Shown in pieces: positions 1 through 12,330 of a DNA stretch of 64,000 bases. The translations under genes and the position numbers were made by a program. Location: contig JAJAGP010000016.1 of NCBI GenBank assembly GCA_025084515.1, positions 1,439,877 to 1,503,876 on the forward strand, given 5' to 3'. Position 1 is the stretch's first letter. Every line of letters starts with the position of its first letter. The notes below the pieces were generated by a model that saw only the letters and a list, made by a program, of their open reading frames with translations, made no database searches and was not told where the DNA came from. This DNA is from Ancistrus triradiatus. Its lineage: Eukaryota; Chordata; Actinopteri; Siluriformes; Loricariidae.

Positions 1-419
1 GAGATTACCAATGCATCTCTCTGACACCGCTGGCTTAAAATAGAAACACATGACCCATTTCTTTCTGTTTGTACTGACACCACTTTTGGCCTTGCTGGCA
101 CAACCGGAGCTGAAGGTCTATCACTTGAAGTGAGTCTTAAGGGACCAAATGTCATGTTTCATTGCAAAATCTAACAGTCAGCAGATACAATGGCAATATT
201 AACCTTTTTCCCCTCCCTGTGTCTCTCCGTCTGCTGCCTACAGATGGGCATGAGCACTTGTGTGAATTCATATATGTCTGATTGACAGCATGGCTGACTA
301 TATAACAAAAAAAATCAATAGCATGACATTCCAAGTCTAACTAGCACCCTTAAAGAAGGATTCCAGTATATTAGAAGTCTATCTCTTTCAGTATCTGTAG
401 TATATATGAGTGTTTTCTT
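1..419. other. Non-coding sequence, nothing recognised
   Basis: Ordinary AT-rich sequence without a convincing exon or a repeat I can name. The short open frame on the minus strand at 152-334 has no family features. Confidence 0.5.
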
Positions 420-560
420 CAGACATTTAGCAGATACCTTTATCCAGAGATAAAGCCTAACAATTAAAAAAACTGTGGATTAAGGGCCTTACTCAAGGAC
501 CCAACAGTGGTAGCTTGGTAGAGTTGGGAATCAAACCCTGGACCCAAAGCCACCATGTCA
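420..560 (-). repeat. tRNA-derived SINE, diverged copy
   Basis: Reads on the minus strand as an old copy of the SINE that recurs through the window (better copies at 9307, 10233, 30207 and 53281). The tail with TTTAGCAGA and the block with AAGGACCCAACAGTGG are still recognisable, but the copy has decayed. Confidence 0.7.
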
Positions 561-1292
561 CACACATTAAGTGTACAGAAAACAACAGACTGCTTCTTCG
601 CTAAATACTCACAGATAACACAAGATTAAAATTAATGCACAAATTTGTAGAGCATTTTTATCATCCATTCTGTTCTTTTAAAGTGGTAAATCTGTAAGAT
701 TTCCAAGATTGGCCTTTTTTTTAAATAGGGTAGCATGTGTGTTATATGTATCACCTATGCAGCCATTTTTGGCCTGATTGTTCATGGACTATCAGTAACT
801 AGGCATATCATTTATTAACTTTAATATCTACACTAAATTCCGTCTTATTACAAAAGTGGCATACAAAGTGGGATTTATAAAATCTGAATCTAAAAATGTT
901 TTAGACAAACGCACACTGAAAGTATCCATGCACTTGTTATTCATTCCTGTCAGATAAGAGAGTGAGTTATGGTATAATTAATGACTTAACAATCCTTAAA
1001 ATATTGATATTGGGAATGTTTTAAACAATGAAAATAAACATTGGACAACAAAGTTGATATGCAACAGAAATGGCAATTCGAAAACCTGCTGACTATTAAT
1101 GTATTTATAAAGAAAAAGTAAACAATTAGTAAATGAATGAAAGAGAAGTGGCAGTACCTGCTTTGTTAGAAGGGCTCACCGATGATGCCATGATTTTCCA
1201 TTGCCCAATAAACTTTATTTGTCCACACTGAGTGCCGTATATGTTGATTGTAAGATCTTTTTCTATGTATCCTTTATATATTTATGCACAGA
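561..1292. other. Non-coding sequence, nothing recognised
   Basis: AT-rich, no long open frame and no clear repeat boundary. Confidence 0.5.
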
Positions 1293-1301
1293 ATCTGTCT
1301 A

Positions 1302-1380
<79 letters not shown>

Positions 1381-1389
1381 GTCTATCTA

Positions 1390-1464
<75 letters not shown>

Positions 1465-1473
1465 GTCTATCTA

Positions 1474-1516
<43 letters not shown>

Positions 1517-1557
1517 GTCTATCTGTCTGTCTGTCTGTGTGTTTGTCTATCTATCTA
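1293..1557. repeat. Tetranucleotide microsatellite (TCTG/TCTA)
   Basis: About 265 bases alternating blocks of TCTG and TCTA units. All three forward frames are open through it and would encode leucine, serine, isoleucine, tyrosine, cysteine and valine repeats. These open frames come from the repeat unit and are not a gene. Confidence 0.97.
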
Positions 1558-2682
1558 CTGACCTACCTATTTACCTGTTCATCAGTGGTCATGCTTTTTC
1601 ATTTTAAGGAACCAGTTATTGTTTGTGTCCCAATATAGAACATTTTTACATTTTCTTTGTGAACTTGATGAGCATGATTTTAAATTGCCTTGAGATTCAT
1701 AAACAGGAAGGATTTCGGAGTATTTTTGTAGTCTGCTACAGGAAATACAAAGAATGTTTCTACAACCACATTTAGAATAGCTTTATGTCTTTATAAATTA
1801 TATAAATGACAAATTATAAATCATTTATAAATCATTTCAATAGCTACCCACACTTCACGTTTTAAGCTTATTTATAGTGAAGTTATTATACTTTTCTCAG
1901 AAATGACTGATTGTCGTAAGTATTCGTTATTTAACTATGCCTTTAAGGACTATTCCCTTAAGTTGGGGACATATTACTGTAAACAAACTCGAAAATAGTA
2001 AGATTTCTAATCACACTGAGCAGTCAAAGTGGATGGTTAGCACATAAACTGAGAAAGGTGCAAGAGGCACTTTTCTCCTGACTGAGATTAGGCCAATCAG
2101 AGATTTAATGTATTTAGTGTTATGATTTTTTATTTTTTTTATCAAACCCTGGGCACACTATATAATTTAATTAAGTTGCATTCAGAGTGCATGTATGATG
2201 TAAATGGTAAGTAACCACCAGGTTTGACAGTCTGTGATCACCATTCATTTAGTGTATGTTCTCCAATTTGCCAATTATGAGGAAAATGTGTGATGTCCAA
2301 GCGTATATCTTGTGATTTTAAAGTAATTAGGGATATATCTCAATTAATTAAGGATTCTCACTCTCAGAGCTACTCTATGAGCTTCCTTGCTCTGACATTG
2401 AACTAATGGCAGCTGATGTGTTGAAAGAGATGAGCTTGAATATAAACACTAAACTGTGCTGTGGGCTGGGAGTAAAAAACACTGGATTAGATCTCCACCT
2501 AAGCTTGGCCTCTTAGGCCTCCCAAGGGACTCAGATCTATTGTGTGTTCCCACTGATCCTCAACTGGCCATATTGTGGCACTGTGGGATGTCAAACTCAC
2601 AAAGCTGGCCTGCTGCATTATCTTACACCCCAAATGAAGAAGTTCCATCAGAAACAGCTATCTGAGTACGGAGGTGTCAGGG

Positions 2683-2683
<1 letters not shown>
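1558..2683. other. Non-coding sequence, nothing firm
   Basis: AT-rich and without exon-like structure. The part from about 2340 to 2660 is slightly less AT-rich and not obviously repetitive, but no function can be assigned. Confidence 0.45.
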
Positions 2684-2735
<52 letters not shown>

Positions 2736-2739
2736 TGAG
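2684..2739. repeat. (GT)n dinucleotide repeat
   Basis: A run of TG units with a few interruptions at its right end. Confidence 0.95.
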
Positions 2740-3031
2740 TGTATGACTGACACATCCTGCTTTCCCATTAATGCATCACAGTGGTTACTCTCATATTCAA
2801 AAGGATGTTCTGATCACAGTCATTTTTTTCAAATGTATTCAAATTCATACAGATACAGTTCAATAGTTAAAATACATTCTGCGCGTCTTCTCAAGCCAAA
2901 TCTTGAGACATCTGGCTTTCATGGCTCTGTACATCACTAGGAATTGTGTCCTGTCTTATCACCTGTCACGCAAGCCATGTTGTGTATGTGATAAATCTTA
3001 ATCCCTACCTTGACAAACAATGTCAAGCATA

Positions 3032-4128
3032 CAGTGGGGCAAAAAAGTATTTAGTCAGCCACTGATTGTGTGAGTTCTCCTGATGAGAGAGGTCTGTAAT
3101 TTTCATCATAGCTACACTTGAACTATGAGAGACAAAATGAGAAAAAAAATCCAGGAAATCACATTGTAGGATTTTTTAAAAGAATTTAATTGTAAATTAT
3201 GGTGGAAAATAAGTATTTGATCAATAACAAAAGTTCAACTCAATACTTTTTAACATGATCTTTGCTGGCAATGACAGAGGTCTAACTTTTCCTGTAAGTC
3301 TTCACCAGGTTGGCACACACTGTAGCTGGTATTTTGGCCCATTCCTCCATGCAGATCTCCTCTAGAGCAGTGATGTTTTGGGGCTGTCGCTGGGCAACAC
3401 GAAATTTCAACTCCCTCCACAAATTTTCTATGGGGTTGGGGTCTGGAGACTGGCTAGGCCGCTCCAGGACCTTGAAATGCTTTTTAGAGAGCCACTCCTT
3501 CGTTGCCTAAGCGGTGTGTTTGGGATCATTGTCATGCTGGAAGACCCAGCCACGTTCCATCTTCAATGCTCTCACTGATGGAAGGAGGTTTTGGCTTAAA
3601 CTCTCACGATACATGGCCCCGTTCATTCTTCCCTTAACACGGATCAGTCGTCCTGTCCCCTTTGCAGAAAAACAGCCCCAAAGCATTATGTTTCCACCCC
3701 CATGCTTCACAGTAGATATGGTGTTCTTTCGATACAACTCAGCATCCTTTTTCCTTTTTTCCCTTTTTTTTTACCAAAAAGTTCTATTTTGGTTTCATCT
3801 GACCACATGATATTCTCCCAATCCTCTTCTGGATCAGCCATATGCTCTCTGGCAAACTTCAGACGGGCCTGGACATGTACTGGCTTAAGCAGGAGGACAC
3901 GCCTGGCACTGCAGGATCTGAGTCCCTCTCGGCGTAGTGTGTTACTGATGGTAACTTTGTTACTTTGGTCCCAGCTCTCTGCAGGTCATTCATCAGGTCC
4001 CTCCGTGTAGTTCTGTGATTTTTGCTCACCGTTCTCATGATCATTTGCAAATTACAGACCTCTCTCATCTTTCTAAGTAGGAGAACTTGCACAATCAGGG
4101 GCTGACTAAAATTTTTTTTGCCCCACTG
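3032..4128 (-). mobile_element. Tc1-like transposon, internally deleted (family A)
   Basis: Flanked by TA on both sides. The ends are inverted repeats beginning CAGTGGGGCAAAAAAGTAT. The left inverted repeat is about 200 bases long, the right one only about 75. On the minus strand the interior encodes a decayed Tc1 transposase: the segment with TVKHGGGNIMLWGCF and QHDNDPKHTA at 3507-3737, and the segment with MRTVSKNHRTTRRDLMNDLQ at 3859-4149. The right inverted repeat runs straight into the middle of the transposase, so the N-terminal DNA-binding half is deleted. Frames are also broken. It cannot make a working transposase. The element at 16444 is the same family and keeps the missing N-terminus. 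Confidence 0.93.
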
Positions 4129-5825
4129 TAAGCATTTAGCATCAACCATTTCGGAACAGACCTTTCTCTACAGGACAGATGACAAATCACATGTCTTGGT
4201 TTGCTTCCAAACTTTCGAATTCATTCAGAACTAATAATATATTTCTGGCTAGACACATGGATATTTACCTCTAGTTGAAAACATTTCTGAACTTGATCCA
4301 GTTGTTTTCCTTCAAACAATTAACATTAAAGTTGCCATCCAAACTACATAAATTTGCATTAACAATAATTACTGTAGCTGGTGCCTCAGTAGCTAAAAAA
4401 TGTCATGGCAGAACTGAAAAAAGAAATACACTCAAGAAGGCACTTGATGAACCTCCACTGAAAAACTATTTTTCCACTGTTCTCTGTAGAATCACAAAGA
4501 AGCTTGTTTTATAGAGAAGAGGAATTTGCCTGAAGCGAAACAAAGTCATGGCTTCATTTAGAACCCTAGCAGTAAAATGGCCTATACATCATAAATCAAT
4601 TGCGTACAGAACTAAGTGCATCAGCCTTAATGTGATGTGCCTGATTAGGAAGTTATATTTACCTCCAAATGTTTACCAAAATATCCACCTGCCATTACAA
4701 ACAAGGTCTTTGTATTCATGGTATGTGCTTTCAGTATAACTTCTATGAGTGCCTTATACAACTGTTCCAAAATATTTCAGAAAAATTTAGTTTAGTCCAG
4801 TTTTTGTTGGGTAGCATTTACAAAACACTGGTTTCAAAGCAGCTTTACATAGATCCATGCCCCAGTACTGAAATGAGCAGCCCAGTGGGAGGACTGGAAT
4901 AATATAATGAGAATACTTAGCTTAAACAGCAAACAAGTTTTGTTTTGGAAATAGATGAGACTGGATAAGGAGAAAAAAGAAAAACCACTGGTACTGAAAT
5001 GATGCCGTGATCTAATACGCAAACCCACCATCACAGGGACCCGAATCCAGGTACAGTTGGCTGTATCTGTGGGAGAGGAGGCCGGTCAGGGGTAATTCCC
5101 TGGTGCTTCAACAGTGACCTCTACCCAGTCCTACAATGTGCTGATGTTCCGCTCTGGACATGCTTCCCCTGTTGTGAATAGCCAGAAACAGAGAAAGAAA
5201 AAGGAAAACCATGAGTGTCTGCTGTGTCAGGTATGAGTGTGATCAGAAAGCAAGTGGTGCTGTCTTTTAGCTTAAGTTTGGACACGAAATATGCACATTA
5301 TATACATTTCCATTTTGTGATTACTCTTTCCATTGTTCTTTTTGCAGTGAGTTCAATTGTTTTTGTCTGCGGTCAGCAAGACATATGAAACTGATTTATG
5401 GTGCTGCTGTGCAGCACTTTTAAGCATTTACTGTAAATTTCATCCTGTGCAAAAGGACAACGCTGCCCCAGTGTCCTACTACAATCTCACACTTAAACCC
5501 ATGAGCTCCTAGTCATCACCCGTCTTGTGCTACCTTGACTTCACCTTATAGGAGAATGCTCACACTACACAGCCTTACAAAACATTATGATTAATCTGTT
5601 TGACCTGATATATTCCTGCACTGAGCAGCTTGTGATTTATGTGGATATTACTCTCCAAAGGAATACACACATTTACCGGAGCTGGCAAATGTCCAGAATA
5701 TAAATCCTTGCTGAAAGGCTTCAGATGATATATATTGTAAAATAAGTGTTCTAATAATAAACTATAGATTTTTGATTATGACTTTAGAGTGCATGAAGTT
5801 GCCTGCTTTCACTTGCCTTTCATAG
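4129..5825. other. Non-coding sequence, nothing recognised
   Basis: No exon-like structure. Short open frames at 4275-4902 have no family features. Around 5020-5120 there is a patch resembling decayed repeat. Confidence 0.45.
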
Positions 5826-6231
5826 AGTGGTGCTTGAAAGTGTGTGAACCCTGGGTTCCTTTGTGACCTTGCAGACTATGACACACCTTGCCCTTGTAGC
5901 GACTTTTGTTGGTCAACCACTCCTGGGGAGGGAATCAATGTCTTGAATCTGTCTGACTGTGGTCTGGTGGAGTCAGAACTATGTAGAGATGGTTTTGTAA
6001 CATTTTCCAGCCTGAAGAGCATCAACAACTCTCTTTCTTTGAGGTCCTCAGAAATCTCATTTGTTAATAAACTGCTAATCCTAGGGCTACACCTAAAGTT
6101 GGATCATTTTCATCAATAAATAAATGATCAATTATAACATTTGCATAATTTGTTTAATGGGGTTCTCTTTATCTGCTTTTAGGACTTGCATGATAATCTG
6201 ATGATGATTTAGGTCATATTTATACAGATAT
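5826..6231. mobile_element. Short deleted relic of Tc1-like family B
   Basis: Starts like the terminal repeat of the elements at 34601 and 60250 (AGTGGTGCTTGAAAG) and continues with pieces of their interior (TTTTCCAGCCTGA, GGATCATTTTC) and of the opposite inverted repeat (GGGTTCTCTTTATCTGCTTTT). Most of the transposase is missing and the last 40 or so bases of the right end are lost. It is a non-autonomous remnant of the same family. Confidence 0.8.
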
Positions 6232-7179
6232 AAGATTTTTATTATAGATATAAGATACAGATATAAGACTTTTATTATCCCACATGTGGAAATTTGTGTT
6301 GTACACAACAACAAGATGGAAGAACAGAATAAACATAAGTTGACAAACGCTTTAAAATATATAGGAAGTTCACAACACGACTATATAGAAAATATATAAG
6401 TTTAGTGTAAGTTTATATGTCTGGATTTGTGAGTTTATTTATTTAACATGATTTATTTAAGGTTATAACCGATACCCTCCAGACACACATCCTGGGAACA
6501 ATTTAGAGTGACCAATTAGAATAAAACATCCCTTTACAACTCTTTACAAGACGTAAAACATCTCTTTTGGAGGAAACAGGAAGTGGAAGGTGAAGAGAAA
6601 ATAAACGTGTTTACTTAACGAACGTTTCTGTTATTGCATAAGCTACACATTTGAAATGATGTAAGAAAACAAGGTCATAAATGTTCTGTAAAAAGCAATC
6701 ATGTTGCTGCAAACATTTTGCAAGCTTGTTTCTCATATTCAAAAAACAGAATCAGTTCAGTGATGTCCGTATGTCCAAAGAACAATCACCTAGAATGTTC
6801 TAATAAGCTTACACTGTTATTGGCATATTTACTCCTATTGAAACAGTTATACTGATGCATTTTTAGTCAACACTATTGTACATAAATAGTGAGCTAGTGC
6901 CTTATCTCTCTAGTACATTTGCATTGGATTAGCTGAACAGGATAATACCATGTTTCACAATAGACACAGAAAAAGAGAAACTGAGACTCAAACAGAGCAA
7001 AACTTGTCAGACAAAGTGTTGTATTATCAGCCCAATCTCTTAAACACATATGCATAATGCCAGTGATTTGAGGTGCAATCCCCAGAACACTGAATCCCCT
7101 TTTCTTTCTCTGTATTGATGAATTCCCTTATCTCACCCCACCAGTCACACCAAAAAGAAAAGACATGGCTGTGCTTTTG
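6232..7179. other. Non-coding sequence with a decayed repeat
   Basis: At about 6440-6560 there is a fragment of a common fish interspersed repeat (CAATTTAGAGTGACCAATT). The rest is AT-rich and featureless. Confidence 0.45.
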
Positions 7180-7700
7180 TGCGGCTCATAGAGACCCAGT
7201 TTTGTTTCGCAGAGTTTTCTGTGCCTCACTTGACATGCCACCATTTTTTTAACCCTCCCGCCTCCACCCGTTATAGCTCGCTCCTTCTATTATTCCCTAA
7301 CCAGATTCCCTGTTTGTTTTGATGGGGGCGAGGTCTGTGGGGTGAGCGGTGGCTCTGAAACAAAGTTGATTGTGTTGTGTTGGGGGGCATTTAGTTCCAT
7401 ACCATTGAAATGGCAATAGGCCAGAGCCTGCTATTGATAAGACTAGGAAAACTCAACACTCGACGTACCATATGGATGCAGTGCACAGTCAAATCGCTTT
7501 CCCCATCACCTTCCCCCACCATCATTTAAATCAATGATCACAAACTGCATCCCCCACAGGGTGAATGTGCCACTGACCAAATTTCATTGCTGCTTCTATA
7601 CTGCTAATGAAATAATGAGATCATGTCTAGCTCATCTATCACACCTCAGCTCAAAGGGAAATTCTTGGGATTGGTTCGGAGTTCTCGCAGATCTTTTCTC
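7180..7700. other. Non-repetitive, GC-richer patch; possible conserved non-coding element
   Basis: More even base composition than its surroundings, no repeat hallmarks and no splice-bounded open frame. It contains several motifs typical of developmental enhancers (for example ATCAAT, ACAAAG and TCAAAGG), but such motifs are common by chance. Conservation cannot be judged from one sequence. Confidence 0.25.
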
Positions 7701-8090
7701 ATTGTTCCTGCTTTAATGTATTCTAATTAGCAAAATTACTGCAAGGCAGAATGAAAATCATTATTACTATTTTTTAAGTTCAGCTTAACTTTGTGTGCAT
7801 TGAATGATTTAATGTATAATTTAAGGCCGAATGCTCAGCATCTATTGTAGTGTAATGTAATGTAATGTAATGTAATGGTTAGAAAACTTAATTTGTGTTC
7901 TATATTTTCTGATTAAATGCAATAAAGAAATAACAACTCAAGGATGAAGAATTTGCTATTTGCATATCATGTTTTTAGTGATTTTTCTTAGACATTAGTC
8001 TAATTGGGCATGCATTTTGTAACAGTCTAATCTTTCTGTTAGGTTATGACACATAAGTAATAATGATCGCTATCTTTTTCATTCGTTTCC
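7701..8090. other. AT-rich spacer with a short pentanucleotide repeat
   Basis: TAATG units repeat about five times near 7850-7876. Nothing else is seen. Confidence 0.55.
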
Positions 8091-8770
8091 TGTTTTTTGC
8101 CTTCAGCCTTTGGCACCGCTGTGTAGTTACACTGGTATCCATAGGCATTATGGCTGTCATGCCGGAGGGCTACTCAAGACAGGGGAGGACATGCATATTG
8201 GGAAATACACTCAATCCAGTGAATGCCTGGGTGGCCAATTAGCTGGTGAAAAGAATAAAAGCTTCTGTCATCAAAAAATCAAGAGATGGCAGACCCTTTT
8301 GTCTACTTTACAGTAATTGTCGTTATCGTTTTGGTTTCACTTAGTCTGTCAACCTGCTAAAACATTTATTTGAATATAAAATGAAGGCATGATCCAGACT
8401 CTCTTTGTCAGTGCAGTACTTAAAAAATACTCCCAATTGTTTGTTAATTTGTGAATGCTGAAACTCTGTGAAGGTTTTGAAACTGTGTGTTTGAGTCCCG
8501 TGGGGCTTACAGTAGATGTCAAAATCTGATAATAGTAAATCTACACCACAAGTTCATTCAAGCATTGGGCAGGCCTTCCTTCTACACAAGACATAAACAT
8601 GGTCAAGTCTCCAGCATGACGAGTGCACCAAGGAGTCCCCGAGGCTGGGTACAGCTCTAATTAGTAAGCCTGTGAGAGCATGCACATGCCCTGAGTTGCC
8701 AGGGGTTTGAGCAGGAGAAGGATAAGATATGGCCTGACACCAAATGAAGAGCAAAAGCTGGATCAGAACC
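8091..8770. other. Two non-repetitive GC-richer patches, possible regulatory DNA
   Basis: 8100-8290 and 8560-8760 stand out from the AT-rich background and match no repeat elsewhere in the window. Short open frames there (8110-8316 plus, 8554-8754 minus) show no family features or plausible splice pattern. I infer possible conserved non-coding DNA with low confidence. Confidence 0.22.
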
Positions 8771-9306
8771 AGAAATAAGGTTTTATAAGGTCAGTGGTAA
8801 CTGAATCAACTTGTATATATGATGAGTATTGATGAGCAACAATGCTAATTTATAAAACACAATCACTCATTCGCACCTACAAGAGGGCCAAATTAGAGTA
8901 ACCAATTCACCTGCTGGCATGTTTTGGTTACCCAGAGAGTCCTCACAGGAAAGCCACAAATTGAGACATTTCTCTCAGCCCCTTGAGCCCTTGTTTATGA
9001 TTGTCATTCATCACCCTCTTCCAGTGGAATTCTAGAATATTCTTCCTTCTCCACTACATTACCCTTGCTTTACCACATTTTGAACATTTAGTTAGCTAAG
9101 TCCGTGATAAATTAAGATAGCTAGGGTAGTTTAGCATATACAGTCATGAATGCCAACATATATGACCTATAAAACTGGCACTGGAGCTCGGGTCTAACAT
9201 GCTAGCCCACCATCGCAGGGATCCAAGCTTGACTTGACTTGACACACTTGACTTGACACACTAATACACAACTGGCTGTGTGTGAGGTAGGAGTTGCAAG
9301 GTTTTG
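8771..9306. other. Non-coding sequence with decayed interspersed repeat
   Basis: About 8870-8990 resembles the common fish repeat also seen at 56285-56620 (AAATTAGAGTAACCAATTCA). At 9230-9265 there is a short direct duplication (ACTTGACTTGACACACTTGA). Otherwise nothing. Confidence 0.45.
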
Positions 9307-9503
9307 GACTTTGGTAGCCTAGTGGTTAAGGTACTGGACCAAAAGGTCCAGGGTTCAGATCCCACCTCTGCCAAGCTGCCATTCTTGGGTCCTTTAGCAA
9401 GACCCTTAACCCACAATTGCTTGGATTGTAAGATTGTATCAGTTGTAAGTCGCTCTGGATAAGGGCGTCTGCTAAATGCTGTAAACATAACATGTAAATG
9501 TAA
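9307..9503 (+). repeat. tRNA-derived SINE
   Basis: Nearly full copy. The head carries a tRNA-like RNA polymerase III A box (TAGCCTAGTGGTTAAGG) and B box (GGTTCAGATCCC). The body has TTGGGTCCTTTAGCAAG and the tail has GATAAGGGCGTCTGCTAAAT followed by ATGTAAATGTAA. The open frames across these copies are repeat-derived, not genes. Confidence 0.92.
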
Positions 9504-9911
9504 GGCAGTGGATTATCCTCGACGCCTATGCCAACATCCTGTGTTCTGCGAAAACAGGTGCAGAAGACCTGCAATCCTGACCAGGAAAACATGGGTTAAA
9601 ACATTGGACTATTAAAAATATTGACAGAAGAATATGTGAAGGTACAGGTAGCCCTGTTGTAGGATTCAGCACATTCAGCAGAAACTATATTCTGAATTTT
9701 GAATTTTGACTAAATTAAGCAGCAGTGCACTGTGGACTAACCACTTTGTTTTTGTTTTAGCTTTCACTACACTATTAAATAAATTCCATGAGATATTCAG
9801 CTGTATTATATAATAGGCTTTCTGCTAATGTTTTTTCCCCAACTTGGCTGTGGTTAATGTAAGTGTCTTAAGCATGTTTAAGGTAGGTTATGCTATGATA
9901 CACTATACAGT

Positions 9912-9998
9912 ATATTAAAGTCCTTGGTTTATAATAGATTCAACCTACGATGGATTTGCCGGAATGTATCCCCATCATAAATCAGGGAGCACCTGTAC
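9912..9998 (-). repeat. Short interspersed repeat, inverted relative to 40730
   Basis: The reverse complement (CTGATTTATGATGGGGATA, then AAATCCATC) matches the stretch at about 40730-40815 on the plus strand. The family is not recognised. Confidence 0.6.
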
Positions 9999-10232
9999 TC
10001 TGGAACTAAGTTGCACATAACACGATTCACAAGAATACAATGCTTTCTGATTGTTAATTCAGTGCTTCAAAAGCCAGTCTTGTAGTGTTGCAACAGTACA
10101 GACCACCAGTGGATACGTCTTCTATATGACATGGTATGGTTTGACTTAGGCAACATCTAGTCTTAGCACCCCATCAACATGGAAAACCCTACATGACTAT
10201 TAATCTTAGGTAACTAACGTTGTGCTTTTAAA

Positions 10233-10430
10233 GACTGTGGTAGCCTAGTGGTTAGGGTACTTGACTATGGACCAGAAGGTCCAGGGTTCAAATCCCACCT
10301 CTGCCAAGCTGCCACTGTTGGGTCCTTGAGCAAGACCCTTAACCCACAATTGCTTAAATTGTAAGACTGTATCAATTGTAAGTCGCTCTGGATAAGGGCG
10401 TCTGCTAAATGACGTAAATGTAAATGTAAA
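10233..10430 (+). repeat. tRNA-derived SINE (left arm of an inverted pair)
   Basis: Full-length copy with A box, B box and ATGTAA-rich tail. It faces another copy on the opposite strand at 10491, 60 bases away, tail to tail. Confidence 0.92.
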
Positions 10431-10490
10431 GAGCACATGGGTATTTCTGTATAATTTTGTAACTTTAACTTGAAATTCATATTGTGACTA

Positions 10491-10691
10491 TACATTTACA
10501 TTTACATTTACAGCATTTAGCAGACGCCCTTATCCAGAGAGACTTACAATTGATACAGTCTTACAATCCAAGCAATTGTGGGTTAAGGGCCTTGCTCAAG
10601 GACCCAACAGTGGCAGCTTAGCAGTGGTGGGATTTCAACCCTGGACCTTCTCGTCCAGGGTCCAGTACCTTACCCGCTAGGCTACCACCAT
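10491..10691 (-). repeat. tRNA-derived SINE (right arm of an inverted pair)
   Basis: Minus-strand full-length copy with tail TTTACATTTACATTTACAGC at its left and A box at its right. With the copy at 10233 it makes an inverted repeat of about 200-base arms. Confidence 0.92.
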
Positions 10692-12330
10692 AATATAAAA
10701 CAGGTGATTTTGATGGGATGTCCATATATTTTGGCTGTGTAGTCTAACTTAGAGGTGTCCTGACATAAGCAGTTAAAGCACCAATCAAAAAGAACGTATA
10801 TCTACATGGATTGAATCTACATACACATATGTGAACTCGTTTTTTAGCGGCAGTGTGGCTATGCGCTAGGCAGGCACTAGGCTTGATATATAAATGCTTA
10901 TAGTCTGGCTGCATTTCAGTGGACTGCTGGTAGCCAGGGGAGCATGTGCAGTCATTTTTAATGATGGGGGTCTCTTCAGTTGAGATGGAATTGTGCCGGA
11001 CTAATTTGTGTATGGAGGGACGTACGTGCTCAGAGTGGGGCCACATGCACGAGGGGGGCTTTGTGTCTGAGGCCGTGGCTGAGGTCGACCTCGCGGGGCT
11101 CCGCTTCAGGCCTCCAACAAAAGCCAAGGCAGGATAATCCACCCGAGGACAAAGTGTGTGATTAGCATGAGAAAAAGGCCTGGTTCTGGCACGACGGTCA
11201 GGGAGGAGAGAGAGTGGAGTGCAGGTCTACCAGGCCTGCAGACTCTTTGAGCAGAGACTTTAGATGCACAGATCAATGCACCAGTGCGCAAACAAAAGGG
11301 CCCGACTGTGCTGCTGTTGATATAAGAGAGTGCGCTGGTTTATGCTGGTTTTTTCATAAGCATTTCGGTGAGAACGAGTGTGAAATGATAGAAGCAAGAT
11401 TTAATGTGGTAAGCATGTATGTGTGTGTGTGTGGGACAGAGAGTGAGAGAGACAGATGCAGCACTAGGCATTGGGAGCAACGTGATCGGTGGCAAATCCC
11501 AAATCCTGTTGTGATGACTAAACTGCCTATTGAGAAGGAGTAGTCCTAAGCTCCTAGAATGTAGATTTTCCTCCTTTTCACCAACCCTCAGTGTCCTGCA
11601 AATGAAGAGGATGAGCCTAGCTCTTCTGTGTTAACCTCCCTGTGCAGCCCCCTGGTCCTCCGCTTTAGAGAAGCAGAAGAAGCATTTGTTTTGTGTCGAA
11701 AGCAGAGCGCTCAGTGTCTGGACTTTGAGTGAGAGACAGCACAAGATGCTCCAGCACATGCTTGAGGAGAGGATACCCACTTCAGCTGAATCACTCTTAC
11801 AGTATTACTAACATTATCACGCATCCATCCCATACACACACACACACACCTAACACAGAGGTAAGCCTATGCTGCTCGTAATGCGTTAGTAACGTCAAGT
11901 TATTAACTGTTTTGTCTTAAATCAGTCAATAAAGAGGTCAGGAGTTCAGCATGCAGACACACTGACCCAAACATTTACACACACTTTTGTATCTGATGTT
12001 GTTTTATTGATTTATGCATGTGTGCTTATTGCCTTGCTGTAATTTACAAGCCTATTGTTTCCTGCCCAAGGCGCTGAAGGGGCAGGCTAATTTCCCCCTG
12101 TCCTGTCTCTATCTTACTGGGGTGTAAGTCAGGTCAGAGCTAAGTAAGACATCTCTGTAAGGGGTACAATGCGCTACCTTTGTCACTAATGAATACCGGC
12201 ATAACATCCCGTAGCAACCACTGGCAAAGACTTCAGCTACACAGAAACAACCAGAATCCAAATGATTGTTGGCAGCAGACTCCAGGCTATATATTCACCA
12301 CCACAGGTACATGTACCCAGGCTGAAAAAA
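10692..12330. other. Gene-free, mostly non-repetitive block; candidate conserved non-coding DNA
   Basis: This block, especially 10900-11350, 11560-11800 and 12020-12260, is less AT-rich than the flanks, carries no recognisable transposon and holds no splice-bounded exon that I can defend. The 132-codon minus-strand open frame (10744-11142) and the 109-codon plus-strand one (11214-11543) have low-complexity or unremarkable composition and no domain. Short GT and CA runs occur at 11416 and 11833. Regulatory DNA is the simplest guess, untested. Confidence 0.25.

Noticed and set aside
1201..1638. Long repetitive open frames rich in Leu, Ser, Tyr, Ile and Cys
   Set aside because: Produced entirely by the TCTG/TCTA microsatellite.
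9261..9592. Open frames containing FSRRPYPERLT or RHLADALIQSDLQLIQSYNP text (also at 10245, 29905, 52512, 53210)
   Set aside because: The same text recurs wherever the SINE occurs; these are SINE translations, not genes.
10744..11142. 132-codon minus-strand open frame
   Set aside because: No domain, no splice context, overlapped by open frames on the other strand; best explained as chance in a GC-richer patch.
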